Assembly: GCF_000421345.1 (NCBI RefSeq)
Contig: NZ_ATWV01000002.1
Coordinates: 1-64,000 of the forward strand
Length of the DNA stretch: 64,000 bases
DNA from: Treponema bryantii NK4A124
GTDB lineage: Bacteria; Spirochaetota; Spirochaetia; Treponematales; Treponemataceae
Reading direction: 5' to 3'
Positions 42,612 through 51,491 of this stretch are shown here, one piece after another. The translations under genes and the position numbers were made by a program. Each line of letters opens with the position of its first letter. Position 1 is the first letter of the stretch. A model generated the notes under the pieces. The model made no database searches, had not been told where the DNA came from, and saw only the letters and a list, made by a program, of their open reading frames with translations.

Positions 42612-43268
42612 ATGGAAGAAAAAAGTATGCCTGGCCAGAGAAATCCGGTTTACGGAATTGTTCAAAGACAGCGACTCAATGCGATTTTTAAGGAACTTTT
42701 TCGTAAATCAATTCATATATGTTCAAGCTTTATTCCTTTTTTCCTCAAGCTTGCTTATTGGCCAGTAATCGGTCTTCTTGTTTTTGCCCTTATTATTTAT
42801 TCTGTCAGTGAAATTCTTCGTTCAAAAAATATTGAGATTCCCCTGATTTCTAAGGTTACTGAAATTGCTGCCCGTAAACGTGATGAGAACCGCTTTGTAC
42901 TGGGGCCTGTTACTCTTGTCTGCGGAATTATTGCGGCAGCCCTTCTTTTACCATTGGATTGTGCAAGAGTAGGTATTTTTGCTCTTGCTTTTGGAGATGG
43001 ACTTGCAAGCCTTATGGGCAAGTTGTTTGGTAAAATTACAATTCCGGGTGCTCATGGTAAAACTGCAGCCGGAAGTCTTACCTGTTTTTTTGCGGTTTTC
43101 ATTACAACCTTCTGCTGCTGCCAGAACACTTTAATTTCTCTGATAGTTGCTTTATGCGCAATGTTTATAGAAATTCTTCCGCTTGCAGATTTTGATAATC
43201 TTATTATTCCGCCGGCAATCGGATTGTTATTTTCCCTTTTGTCAGCAGGCACACTTGTAAGCGGCTAG
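42612..43268 (+). CDS. Dolichol/phytol kinase-like CTP-dependent membrane enzyme
   Basis: This 218-residue protein has about six membrane helices and the motif FGDGLASLMGKLFGK followed by GKTAAGSLTCF. These match the active site of the dolichol kinase / phytol kinase / CDP-lipid synthase superfamily. It probably phosphorylates a lipid alcohol at the inner membrane using CTP; the substrate is unknown. It starts four bases after the collar-candidate gene and is probably cotranscribed. Its end overlaps the convergent membrane-protein gene by four bases. Confidence 0.75.
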   Translation: MEEKSMPGQRNPVYGIVQRQRLNAIFKELFRKSIHICSSFIPFFLKLAYWPVIGLLVFALIIYSVSEILRSKNIEIPLISKVTEIAARKRDENRFVLGPVTLVCGIIAAALLLPLDCARVGIFALAFGDGLASLMGKLFGKITIPGAHGKTAAGSLTCFFAVFITTFCCCQNTLISLIVALCAMFIEILPLADFDNLIIPPAIGLLFSLLSAGTLVSG

Positions 43269-44080
43269 TCAATCCAGAGATAGTGCTTGTGAACCTCATT
43301 CAGATAAAGGTAAGAACCTGTTCCAAGTAAAAGAGTTCCTGCAAAAAGTGTCAGAATATTGAAGTTGAAGAAAATCAGAGAATAACCAAAACAAAGAAGT
43401 ATAAAGCCGATAGTCATTGTCTGACGGTAATCATTTTTATTGTTTGTGCGGAAAAGCGAGATAGCACTCATTGAACAGGTTAGAAAACAAAAGCTTCTGA
43501 TAGCCTTTTCATATCCATAGGAAATACAGAAATTGGGCATGATTACAGAGGTGTTCAAAGGAATCATTTCAGCGAAGAACATAGAAATAATAACAATTAT
43601 GATGCTGTTTCTGTCGGTGTTCTGTTTGAAATCTTCTGTGCTTAAAACTGTTGTGCCCATAAGTGCAAGAGGGGCAAGCAGACGGGCAAAGAGATGAAGG
43701 TTGCCTACTTTCAGAAGAAAAAGAGAAAAACTTCCGGAAAGGTGGAAAGCAGGAACTAAAAGTCTTGATGTATCGCAAAGACAGGCAAAGAGAAAGAGCA
43801 GAAAGAAAACAATATCCGGGGCCTGTGTCTTTTCAAAACTATGATAAATAATCATTGTACTAATGCAGATGTAAATTAAAAGAATGAAAATGCCTGCATA
43901 AACACAAAGAGGATGATATTTGAGCAGAAACTTCTGTGAAAGATTGCGGCTGTAAACTTCTGGTAAAACGATTCCGCCGGAAAAGAACTGATAAAGTGTA
44001 AAGAAGGTGCCCAGCATCAGGCAGGAAATTGCAATTATAAAGAAGATAAGCGTCATTCTGTTTCTGAATCTGATTGTCAT
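43265..44080 (-). CDS. Membrane protein of unknown function with about eight helices
   Basis: The 271-residue protein is almost entirely hydrophobic, with about eight membrane helices and short Lys/Arg/Asn loops. The layout resembles the 7TM sensor heads of signalling proteins but no output domain follows. I do not recognise the family. On the minus strand TTTACT (44110-44115), a 17-base spacer and TATCTT (44087-44092) lie six bases before the ATG, giving a leaderless-type start. Confidence 0.7.
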   Translation of the reverse strand: MTIRFRNRMTLIFFIIAISCLMLGTFFTLYQFFSGGIVLPEVYSRNLSQKFLLKYHPLCVYAGIFILLIYICISTMIIYHSFEKTQAPDIVFFLLFLFACLCDTSRLLVPAFHLSGSFSLFLLKVGNLHLFARLLAPLALMGTTVLSTEDFKQNTDRNSIIIVIISMFFAEMIPLNTSVIMPNFCISYGYEKAIRSFCFLTCSMSAISLFRTNNKNDYRQTMTIGFILLCFGYSLIFFNFNILTLFAGTLLLGTGSYLYLNEVHKHYLWID

Positions 44081-44169
44081 AATTTAAAGATACAGTGAAG
44101 ACAAATAATAGTAAAGAGTTTATTTTTTCTTCCGAAAATTTAATAGAGAAATCTTGGGAGGATTCGAAA

Positions 44170-44874
44170 ATGAAAAAGACTCTTGTTTGCACTCTTGTAA
44201 TGGTTCTTGGACTTTCTGCTCTTTGTGCGGGCGATGTTGCAACCTTTGTAGATAAAGGTTTTTCGGAGGACGGAAAATATTACGTGTTTGGTCAGTATGG
44301 TAAGACCGACAAAAAATTCCAGGGCTGGGCAGAGCTTTACCAGGTAGATATTGCCGCTAACGATTATACAGATAACGGAGTTTTCAAAACAAAGCCTTCT
44401 GCAGTAACTGCCGGCAAAAACGGCCGCGATGTTTTTGAAGCGCTTGAAGGAAAAAGCTTTTATTATTTCAAGGATTTAAAGTGTGAAACAGCAAATATGG
44501 ATCACGTTCTTTATATTCTTGATGATGTAAATAAAACCGGAACTGATGAAATTGTTTTCAAGGATTTTAGAAGTGCAGATCTGGAAAATGCTGATCTTTA
44601 TAACATCAGACTTTATCCAACTGTAAATGGAAGCGGAAAAAATGCCCGTTCTTCTTTCTACATCATGCTGGAAAAGAAAAATGCTGAAGGCGAAATTATC
44701 ATGAGCCGCAAAATTGGAAATCCTGATATCAGCCGTAAGGGCGTAACAAATTATAAGATTGAAAGAATCTTCTGTGATAAATCTGAAAAGAATCTCATTT
44801 TCGTAATTGAAAAGATGATGGAAGATGATACAGGAACTTCAATCAGATATATGATTGAAGCTGCAAAATTCTAA
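44170..44874 (+). CDS. Secreted DUF2259-like protein
   Basis: ATG 44170 follows GGGAGGA and gives a 234-residue protein with a signal peptide (MKKTLVCTLVMVLGLSALCAG). The mature part begins VATFVDKGFSEDGKYYVFGQYG, the hallmark I associate with DUF2259, a family of predicted periplasmic proteins common in spirochaetes. The function is unknown. It is divergent from the membrane-protein gene. Confidence 0.75.
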   Translation: MKKTLVCTLVMVLGLSALCAGDVATFVDKGFSEDGKYYVFGQYGKTDKKFQGWAELYQVDIAANDYTDNGVFKTKPSAVTAGKNGRDVFEALEGKSFYYFKDLKCETANMDHVLYILDDVNKTGTDEIVFKDFRSADLENADLYNIRLYPTVNGSGKNARSSFYIMLEKKNAEGEIIMSRKIGNPDISRKGVTNYKIERIFCDKSEKNLIFVIEKMMEDDTGTSIRYMIEAAKF

Positions 44875-44952
44875 AAAAATATTTGTAAAAACTTCCTGAA
44901 ATGAACAAGTAAGGTCTATATTATATATAGATAATATAAATGAACTTATGAA

Positions 44953-44982
44953 ACACGGCTTTTGAAGGCCGTGTTTTTTTTA
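44953..44982 (+). terminator. Intrinsic terminator before the lipoprotein gene
   Basis: ACACGGC and GCCGTGT arms around an eight-base loop are followed by a run of eight T bases. It lies 80 bases after the DUF2259 stop and about 10 bases before the ribosome site of the next gene. It may end the upstream transcript or act as an attenuator for the downstream one. An A/T palindrome (TATATTAT ... ATAATATA, about 44919-44939) lies just before it. Confidence 0.8.
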
Positions 44983-44999
44983 TTTCTCTGGAGGCTTTT

Positions 45000-46133
45000 A
45001 TGAAAAAAAATAATAAAAATATTCATGGCGGCGGAGCCCTGATTTTGCTTGTTCAGACTTTTCTGCTTACAGCCATAACTCTTTTTTGTGTAATTCCTTT
45101 TTCCTGCAGGGTTTCAGAAGAAGGAATTATTTTTGTCGGCGGAGATTATAATTCTCCGGTTCTGGAAGATGTAAATGTGCTGGATGAAAAAACTGTGCAG
45201 ATTACCTTTTCTGAAAAAGTAAAATTACGAAATTATACGGTTTCACAAGTTATTAAGGAAATATCTGATTCGTCTGAACATTCGGAAACAATTGAATTAT
45301 CACCGGCCTTAAAAGCTGCAAGCGGGGCTTACGGTAAAGTAGAAGCAGACTGTTCGCTTTCTGAAGATGGCTGTGTATTAACATATAGTGTCGCAGACAG
45401 ATATGAGGTTGGTAAAGCCTATGAAATATTCAGCACTGTAGAAGACCGGGCGGGGAACTCTCTTACCTTTTGTGTTCCTTTTTGCGGCTACAATGCCTGT
45501 ATTCCAAAACTTATAATGACCGAGCTTCTTGTAAAGCATGATAAAAATACTTCTAAAAATGAGTTTATAGAAATACTTGCCCTGACTTCCGGGAATCTTG
45601 CAGGGCTCGAACTTGTGAGCGGTTCTGACGGCGAAAAGAAAAAGTTTGTAATGCCGCCGGTGGAAGTAGAGACAGGCGAGATTCTTCTTATTCATCTTCG
45701 CAGCCTTGGTGAGGGCTGTCTGACCGAAACTGATAATCTTGATGAAGCAACAGCTGCTTATGCACAGCCTGGTATTCGTGATATATGGGCAGAGAATGAA
45801 GGTTCTGCATTGAGTGATACAAGTGATGTAATCATATTACGGAAGGGAACTGAAGGAGAAATTCTGGATGCCTTTATGTATAACGACAAAAAGGCTGAAG
45901 ACTGGAAGAAACCGAAGCCTTATGCAGAAAAAGTTTATGAGTCAGGTATTTACGATTCTGTGGCTGTAGAGCAGGCCTTTCCAAGCAGCGGGGCTTCGTC
46001 AACAAAATCATTTCAAAGAACGAATGCGGCAGACCTGAGAGCTGCTGCGCTGAATGGCGTTATCGAAGAGTATCCTGTAAAGTATGATGATGAAAACTGG
46101 GCTTTACTGAAAGCGACGGCGGGAACGCTTTAA
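45000..46133 (+). CDS. Lipoprotein with Ig-like and lamin-tail-like domains
   Basis: The 377-residue protein begins with a basic N-terminus, a hydrophobic stretch and a relaxed spirochaete lipobox (CVIPFSC). A first domain (about 50-150, VLDEKTVQITFSEKV) resembles the SbsA-type bacterial Ig-like fold. A second (about 165-320, IMTELLVKHDKNTSKNEFIE) resembles a lamin-tail domain, a fold used in surface and exported nucleases. No catalytic domain is present. GGAGG precedes the ATG. Confidence 0.7.
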   Translation: MKKNNKNIHGGGALILLVQTFLLTAITLFCVIPFSCRVSEEGIIFVGGDYNSPVLEDVNVLDEKTVQITFSEKVKLRNYTVSQVIKEISDSSEHSETIELSPALKAASGAYGKVEADCSLSEDGCVLTYSVADRYEVGKAYEIFSTVEDRAGNSLTFCVPFCGYNACIPKLIMTELLVKHDKNTSKNEFIEILALTSGNLAGLELVSGSDGEKKKFVMPPVEVETGEILLIHLRSLGEGCLTETDNLDEATAAYAQPGIRDIWAENEGSALSDTSDVIILRKGTEGEILDAFMYNDKKAEDWKKPKPYAEKVYESGIYDSVAVEQAFPSSGASSTKSFQRTNAADLRAAALNGVIEEYPVKYDDENWALLKATAGTL

Positions 46134-46164
46134 TAAAGCGTAATTTTATGATACATTTTCCCCT
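46129..46164 (+). promoter_or_regulatory. Promoter of the U32 peptidase gene, leaderless arrangement
   Basis: TTTAAT (46129-46134, overlapping the previous stop), a 17-base spacer and TACATT (46152-46157) lie seven bases before ATG 46165. There is no ribosome site. Confidence 0.55.
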
Positions 46165-48429
46165 ATGGTAGAATTATTAGCTCCTGCGGGAAATATTGAA
46201 TCGCTCGACGCCGCTATTGGCGAAGGCGCGGATGCTGTTTATCTTGGTTTGCGCAGTTTTAATGCGCGAATGCGAACAACAAACTTTGCATGGAATCAGT
46301 TTGAGGCAGCAGTTGAAAGCCTTCATAAAAAGCAGAAGAAGGTTTATGTAACTGTAAACACTGTCTGCGAAGAGCGCGAAACAGAACGTCTTTATCGTTT
46401 TCTCTCTTATCTGAACGAAGTAGGGCCGGATGGTCTTATTGTGCAGGACTATGCTGTTATGCGTATGGCTCAGGAATTCTTCCCGAATCTTGAGCTTCAT
46501 GCTTCTACCCAGATGAATGTAGAAAGCAGCAATGCTGTTCGTCTTTTGCAGGGCTGCGGTGTTAAGCGCATGGTGCTTGCCCGCGAGCTTGGTCTTGAAG
46601 AAATCAAAAAGGTAAAAGCAGAAACTGGTGCTGAACTCGAAGTTTTTGTTCATGGAGCCTTGTGTGTAAGTGAAAGCGGTCTTTGTTTATTCTCAAGCTT
46701 CCTTGGAGGTAAATCTGCTAACCGCGGTATGTGTACTCAGGCCTGCCGTCGTTTCTATACTGCAGAGGTTCCAGGTGGAGTTCGCCAGGGCTACTATTTT
46801 TCTCCTTGTGACCTTGAACTCATCGAAAAGATTCCGGATTTAATTGAAGCCGGTGTAGATTCCTTTAAAATTGAAGGCCGCATGAAGAGTGCCGAGTATG
46901 TAGGAAGCGTAGTTTCTGCCTACCGTTATGTCATTGATCATTACAAAGAAGATAAAAAAGGCGCAATCGCTGCCGGTAAACGTATGCTTGCTTCAGATTT
47001 TGCCCGAAGTAAAACTTCTTACTGGTATGGCTTTAAGTCTCTTGAAGATGGTGTAAATAATGCCGCTTCTGCAATTTTGAATCCGGACCAGGCTGGTGGA
47101 ACAGGTATTTACCTTGGAAAGATTTCTGCAACAAAAGCGGCTCCTAAAGAACTGGTTGCTGCAATTACTGAAAATATGAGCGATGACGTACCGCCAGAAC
47201 AGCGTCATATTCAGATGGCCCTGCTCAAGGGTGGTTCCTACGATCCTGACCCGGGTGACTCAATCCGTCTGCATAAAAAAGACGATACAGGACGCGTAAG
47301 TCATAAGGTGCATTCTGTAGAAGTTGAAGATAATGGAGACCGCTGGCTTGATATTCCGGGCGGCTTTAATACCGGAGACGAAGTATATCTTCTTCAGATT
47401 AAAGCAGGTTCTAAACGCTACAACCGTGTACTTCCAAACGACCTTGGCCGTTTCAGAAAACAGCCTAAGGATGAACGTCTCCCTATTCTCGACCTTACTC
47501 CTGTTGCTAATAAGGAACTCGTATATTTCCCTGAAGGAATCTATGCACAGGTTTCTTCTGTACAGGACATTTTTGCAGTTCAGGGACTCAAGCCTGTTCG
47601 TGTAATTCTTGAATACAACAGCGAAACTTCTTACGACCTGCTTAACCACAAAACTGTTCTGCCTTTCTCTAAAAAGCAGACTTATATTTCGCTTGATCCA
47701 TTCTGTTCTGCTGCCCAGGAAGACAAACTCAAGGAAGAACTGGACCGCCTTATTGCAGACGGATATTTAAATTTTGTTGCAAATAACATTGCCCACCTGC
47801 AGATGCTTAAGGGCTGCAAGGTAAACATTATTGCGGGACCTTATCTCTATACCTTTAACCGCTGGGCTGTGAGCTGGCTGGAAAATCAGAACGTTGGTGC
47901 CTTTATTATGCCTTATGAAAATTCAAGACGTAATCTTGAGGCAACCTTTGAGCAGAATGTGCGTGAGCGTGTACTCGTACCTGTATTTGCATATCCGGCA
48001 CTTTTCCGCATGCGCTTTAAGCTTCCATCTGACTACGACTTTACTTATTTTGAAGACAAGGAAGATTCTGTGTTCAAAGTGAACTCTACTGCCGATGGCT
48101 CTTTTGTTATGCCGGAAGAACCTTTTGCAATTACCGACAAAACAGATTTCATTACTTCATCGGGTTTTAAACGTCTCCTTGTAGATTTCTCCAAAACAAA
48201 GGTATCACGCAGTCAGATAAAAGCTATTACAACCTCCATGATTAAGGGACAGCCGCTCCCTGGCGTTTCCCGCTTTAACTGGAAGGACGGATTCTATTCT
48301 CCTCAGCAGATGGAAGAATACCGCCTTTCCAACGAAAGAGCAGCAGAACGCAAGGCAGCAGCCGGCCGTAAGTCTCCACGCGGTGGTTTCGACAAGCTCA
48401 ACCACCGTGGTGGACGCAAGCGCCGTTAG
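46165..48429 (+). CDS. Peptidase U32 family protein (RlhA/YhbU-like)
   Basis: The 754-residue protein starts ELLAPAGNIESLDAAIGEGADAVYLG and carries the U32 signature region FVHGALCVSESGLCLFSSFLGG, with conserved cysteines (MCTQACRR) that in this group bind an iron-sulfur cluster. Family members modify rRNA or tRNA by hydroxylation rather than cutting protein. The long C-terminal part fits the RlhA-type subgroup, but the exact target is unknown. The last 20 residues or so (RKSPRGGFDKLNHRGG) are encoded by a family C repeat. Confidence 0.88.
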   Translation: MVELLAPAGNIESLDAAIGEGADAVYLGLRSFNARMRTTNFAWNQFEAAVESLHKKQKKVYVTVNTVCEERETERLYRFLSYLNEVGPDGLIVQDYAVMRMAQEFFPNLELHASTQMNVESSNAVRLLQGCGVKRMVLARELGLEEIKKVKAETGAELEVFVHGALCVSESGLCLFSSFLGGKSANRGMCTQACRRFYTAEVPGGVRQGYYFSPCDLELIEKIPDLIEAGVDSFKIEGRMKSAEYVGSVVSAYRYVIDHYKEDKKGAIAAGKRMLASDFARSKTSYWYGFKSLEDGVNNAASAILNPDQAGGTGIYLGKISATKAAPKELVAAITENMSDDVPPEQRHIQMALLKGGSYDPDPGDSIRLHKKDDTGRVSHKVHSVEVEDNGDRWLDIPGGFNTGDEVYLLQIKAGSKRYNRVLPNDLGRFRKQPKDERLPILDLTPVANKELVYFPEGIYAQVSSVQDIFAVQGLKPVRVILEYNSETSYDLLNHKTVLPFSKKQTYISLDPFCSAAQEDKLKEELDRLIADGYLNFVANNIAHLQMLKGCKVNIIAGPYLYTFNRWAVSWLENQNVGAFIMPYENSRRNLEATFEQNVRERVLVPVFAYPALFRMRFKLPSDYDFTYFEDKEDSVFKVNSTADGSFVMPEEPFAITDKTDFITSSGFKRLLVDFSKTKVSRSQIKAITTSMIKGQPLPGVSRFNWKDGFYSPQQMEEYRLSNERAAERKAAAGRKSPRGGFDKLNHRGGRKRR
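48377..48414. repeat. Family C repeat forming the U32 protein C-terminus
   Basis: GGTGGTTTCGACAAGC followed by TCAACCACCG is a compact family C hairpin, read in frame just before the stop. Confidence 0.75.
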
Positions 48430-48431
48430 TT

Positions 48432-48878
48432 TTAGAATACTGCCTCCTCTGCAGGAACCTTGACTTCTTCGGCCTTTGCTTCAACAGAGGCTTGAGGAGG
48501 AGTTGCTGCTGGTGTCTCTGTACTTTCTCCGGCCTGGGCTTCTGTCTTTTTCATAGGCTTGTATTCAATGTGCTCTGCAACAACGTAGATTCTGCTTGCA
48601 GTCTTACCGCTTTCGTCTTTCCAGGTGTCCTGCTTGAGTCTGCCTACAACGCGTACTCCGCGTCCCTTTGTTGCCTTTTTTCCGCACCATTCTGCAACCT
48701 GATTATAGGCTTCTACATCAAAAAAGGATGCTTCATTAACATCTTCATTTTTTCTGTTTTTGTAGTAGCGGCTAACACCCATAGTAAAATTACATTTCTT
48801 AAAACCTGGTGCCGGCTCCGAAAGTACAGCGTCGCGCACAAGATTTCCTTCCAAAATCAAAGAATTCAACTGGTTCAT
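48432..48878 (-). CDS. ssb: Single-stranded DNA-binding protein
   Basis: SSB coats single-stranded DNA and recruits repair and replication proteins. The 148 residues have the OB fold (LNSLILEGNLVRDA, ASFFDVEAYNQVAEW, GRGVRVVGRLKQDTW) and a Pro/Glu/Ala-rich linker. The tip is EEAVF instead of the usual acidic DDDIPF type, so partner binding may be altered. AGAGG precedes the ATG. The upstream region (48879-49064) holds a hairpin and a 49-base element shared with the secretion operon. Confidence 0.93.
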   Translation of the reverse strand: MNQLNSLILEGNLVRDAVLSEPAPGFKKCNFTMGVSRYYKNRKNEDVNEASFFDVEAYNQVAEWCGKKATKGRGVRVVGRLKQDTWKDESGKTASRIYVVAEHIEYKPMKKTEAQAGESTETPAATPPQASVEAKAEEVKVPAEEAVF

Positions 48879-48921
48879 ACTTCAACCTCTTTTAATAAAA
48901 TTTTAAAATGATGTCCGGCCG

Positions 48922-48969
48922 GGGCAATCATCATACGGGCTCTAAATCCGTACACATATATAATTGCCC
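48922..48969 (-). ncRNA. Hairpin element in the ssb leader
   Basis: A seven-base-pair outer stem (GGGCAAT with ATTGCCC) encloses a five-base-pair inner stem (TACGG with CCGTA). It could form in the 5' part of the ssb transcript. No known RNA family is recognised. Confidence 0.4.
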
Positions 48970-49018
48970 TGATATGTCATTTTTGACACTTTTTGAGAAA
49001 AAAAGTTTAAAAAAAGTG
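48970..49018 (-). promoter_or_regulatory. Shared 49-bp upstream element, ssb copy
   Basis: Read toward ssb, this stretch matches 42 of 49 bases, without gaps, to the element before the secretin gene. It has two T tracts followed by the exact 19-mer TGTCAAAAATGACATATCA, whose TGTCA/TGACA arms are inverted. Confidence 0.65.
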
Positions 49019-49030
49019 AAAAAAAGTCTA

Positions 49031-49061
49031 GATTCCCCGGTCAAGCCGGGGAATGACAGGT
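49031..49061. repeat. Half unit of palindromic repeat family A
   Basis: GATTCCCCGGTCAAG followed by CCGGGGAATGACA is one hairpin of the family, located just after the stop of the 635-residue protein gene. Confidence 0.75.
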
Positions 49062-49064
49062 TTT

Positions 49065-50972
49065 TTACTGGAAATTGCTTACCAGACGCAGCATGTAAAG
49101 AATTACGTACTCTGTAAGAGCCTTGTCTTCCTTGATTTTCTGCATGTTAGGTGTGTTTACAAGAGTCTTAGCAAGGTTTTCTACACGCTCCTTTGTGAAG
49201 GACGTTGCAGAAAGAGTTTTTACGACACGTCTTGTATAATCTCGGATAAGAGAGTTTACATCCTCGGTAAGATTGTTGTAAGCCTCTTTAGAAATCATTT
49301 TGTTCCACTGCTTTGTAAGATAGTTTAATTCGCGGTCAATGGTTGAACCTTCCGGAACAAGGTCTTTTGCAATAGCCTTTGCATTAGATGCAAGTGCCTG
49401 AGTTTTAGACTGCTTTGGCGCTGAATCTGCTTTTTTCTCTTCTTCTTCAAAAGGATTTTTTTCAAGGGCAGCAGTGGTTTTAGAGGTTGCCCGTTTTTTG
49501 TCTTTGCTTCTTCCGTTGAAAAGGCTGATAATCCATGAAATAACAGGAAGGGTGTAGTAGAAAGGAAGACGGGATTTTGCATTTGCCAGAATTTTTGAAT
49601 TCTTAAGCATGAGAAGATCGCTGTAAGGTAAAAGCTTTCCGTCTACAAAGAGTCTGAAGCCTTCGAGACTGTCTTCATCATGCTCATAAGAAAGAATTGT
49701 CATAAAGTTTGCATTCAAAAGTGCATAAAGAATAGGAGAGTTCTTTTCTACAAGCTCATGAAGACAGGCTTCGAACTCAGAAGCATTGGACATTTCCGGC
49801 AGACGTTCATAATCCATCATTACATCATACCAGTGGTCTTCCAGCTGCTTTTCGATAGAGTCATGGGCTTCGTTACAAAGACGCACAACAACCTGGCTTA
49901 CCTTTTTCTTGTAAACGTAATAGCGGGTGCCTGATTCAACCTTAAATACCAGCAGCTGAGGAAGTTCGTTTGCTTCGCCGTCTGTTGTCATTTTCTGCAG
50001 GAACTCTTTAAGGTCGTCTTCGGTATACTGACCGTAGAGAAGGCGGCCGTTCTGATCCTGAAATTTGAGAATCTGAGGCATAGAGAAAAAGTAGGGAGAC
50101 TTAGCCAGAGCGGATTCCAGTTCCTTTATTGCCTCTGAACGTTTGTGCTCGTTCTGGAATTTTTCTTTAAGATAAGAAGAGTGAGTTTCGAGAATCTGAA
50201 CAGCCTGTAGAATATTTGTATCTTCTACAGTGCGGTCCTGGATTTTTTCGAAGTCCTGGCGGATATAGTAGAGCGCCTGATTCCAGATGTAATAATCTTC
50301 TCCATCCTGAAATTCAGCAAACTGATAGTTTTCTGTATCAACAAAGTGAGTGTAAAAATTCTTGATTGAAATCTCTTTTGTAGGGTTTGTACTTCTAAGC
50401 TTTTTTAAGAAGTAATCGTGGAATTCATCTTTCTTAAGAATCTTTCTAACCTTCTGCTGAGCTGTATCGAGCAGGACCTTAATTGGAACGCAGGCCGGAA
50501 TAAGCATGGAAGGCAGGTCTCTTGCAAAATCCAGAATATAAAGCAGAGGCGATTTTGAATTGTCCTTTTCAATTATTGATGGAATGTACTGGCTGATAAC
50601 CTTATGTTCAAGCACCTGATTTGGAAACTGTTTAGGCAAATCTGTAACCTGCGGATAAGGGGTAGATTCATTCTTCATCATATCTTTATAAAGATTTGCA
50701 TATTTTGAAGAAAGAAAAGTTATGGAAACGATAGTCTTTTTATTGTTTGCATTAATTATAGCAACAAGGTGCTTTTCAGAAAGGCCCTGTAACTCTGCAA
50801 CAACAGTGCCGGAAGGATCTCCAAGATATTTTACGAGCTCACTCTGCTCTTCTACATGGTGCTCTGCATATTTTTTTACATATGCACAGAACTCCTTGAG
50901 ATCGATAAAAGGTGATTTTTGTTTCTCCGCATAATATCTGATTATTGCACTTAAATTAGATGTTGTTGCCAT
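49065..50972 (-). CDS. Unknown 635-residue cytoplasmic protein
   Basis: The protein has no signal peptide, and its only candidate hydrophobic segment (PFYYTLPVISWIISLF, near residue 490) may be a membrane helix. The composition is helical and charged, with a Lys/Ser/Ala linker (about 505-545) before a C-terminal helical domain. I do not recognise any domain; similar long helical proteins are typical spirochaete-specific unknowns. On the minus strand TTTAAA (51002-51007), a 17-base spacer and TAAAAT (50979-50984) lie six bases before the ATG, again leaderless. The gene is divergent from the PadR operon. Confidence 0.75.
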   Translation of the reverse strand: MATTSNLSAIIRYYAEKQKSPFIDLKEFCAYVKKYAEHHVEEQSELVKYLGDPSGTVVAELQGLSEKHLVAIINANNKKTIVSITFLSSKYANLYKDMMKNESTPYPQVTDLPKQFPNQVLEHKVISQYIPSIIEKDNSKSPLLYILDFARDLPSMLIPACVPIKVLLDTAQQKVRKILKKDEFHDYFLKKLRSTNPTKEISIKNFYTHFVDTENYQFAEFQDGEDYYIWNQALYYIRQDFEKIQDRTVEDTNILQAVQILETHSSYLKEKFQNEHKRSEAIKELESALAKSPYFFSMPQILKFQDQNGRLLYGQYTEDDLKEFLQKMTTDGEANELPQLLVFKVESGTRYYVYKKKVSQVVVRLCNEAHDSIEKQLEDHWYDVMMDYERLPEMSNASEFEACLHELVEKNSPILYALLNANFMTILSYEHDEDSLEGFRLFVDGKLLPYSDLLMLKNSKILANAKSRLPFYYTLPVISWIISLFNGRSKDKKRATSKTTAALEKNPFEEEEKKADSAPKQSKTQALASNAKAIAKDLVPEGSTIDRELNYLTKQWNKMISKEAYNNLTEDVNSLIRDYTRRVVKTLSATSFTKERVENLAKTLVNTPNMQKIKEDKALTEYVILYMLRLVSNFQ

Positions 50973-51016
50973 AGGAGTATTTTATACCATATGTGCGTTT
51001 TTTTAAAGGGATTTCC

Positions 51017-51045
51017 TTGACAGTAAATAAAATCTGCGTTATATT
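51017..51045 (+). promoter_or_regulatory. Promoter of the PadR operon
   Basis: A consensus TTGACA (51017-51022), a 17-base spacer and TATATT (51040-51045) form the strongest-looking promoter in the window. It is followed directly by two palindromes. Confidence 0.8.
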
Positions 51046-51046
51046 T

Positions 51047-51075
51047 TACTACGACAGACGTAGTACGACAGTCGT
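51047..51075 (+). promoter_or_regulatory. Tandem palindromic operator of the PadR operon
   Basis: TACTACG-ACAGA-CGTAGTA (51047-51065) overlaps ACGACAGTCGT (51065-51075). Both are perfect inverted repeats covering the expected transcription start, so a bound dimer would block the promoter. Autoregulation by the PadR protein is inferred. Confidence 0.7.
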
Positions 51076-51144
51076 TGCAACGTCACATGAAGTAATTTGA
51101 TTATTCAGTGGCCTGCCGGCTCAGCCTGTACTGCAGGAGGTTGT

Positions 51145-51480
51145 ATGACAGCAATCAGTAGTGATGTTATACGCGGTTATAACGATACGATGATTTTGTT
51201 CTTACTCCACAAAAAGCCTTCCTACGGCTATGAAATTTCCAAGGATATTAAGGCCTTATCCCGGGAAAAATACATCATAAAGGAAACAACCCTTTATTCA
51301 GCCTTTACCCGTATGGAAGCAAACGGTTATGTAGAATCCTATTCGCAGGAAGCGGAAAATGGTAAGCGAAGAACCTACTACCGCATAACCGATAAAGGGC
51401 GGAGTTATTACAAGGAAAAGTGTGAAGAGTGGAACCTCACAAAAGAGGTTATTGAAAATTTTATAAGTAGAGATAATTAG
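51145..51480 (+). CDS. PadR-family transcriptional regulator
   Basis: The 111-residue protein has the PadR winged helix (LFLLHKKPSYGYEISKDI, ETTLYSAFTRMEANGYVES, GKRRTYYRITDKGRSYY). It lacks a long C-terminal domain, as in the short PadR subgroup. ATG 51145 follows GGAGG. The gene leads a three-gene operon with a HAAS-domain membrane protein and a DUF4097 protein, a set well known in Firmicutes. There PadR represses its own operon, and the same is likely here given the operator-like palindromes. Confidence 0.92.
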   Translation: MTAISSDVIRGYNDTMILFLLHKKPSYGYEISKDIKALSREKYIIKETTLYSAFTRMEANGYVESYSQEAENGKRRTYYRITDKGRSYYKEKCEEWNLTKEVIENFISRDN

Positions 51481-51491
51481 AGGAGACAGTA

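Noticed and set aside
48905-48970. Possible tRNA, even a pyrrolysine tRNA, because CTCTAAATCCG resembles its anticodon arm
   Set aside because: The surrounding bases give only two short stems. There is no D arm, no T arm with TTCRA and no acceptor with a CCA-like end.
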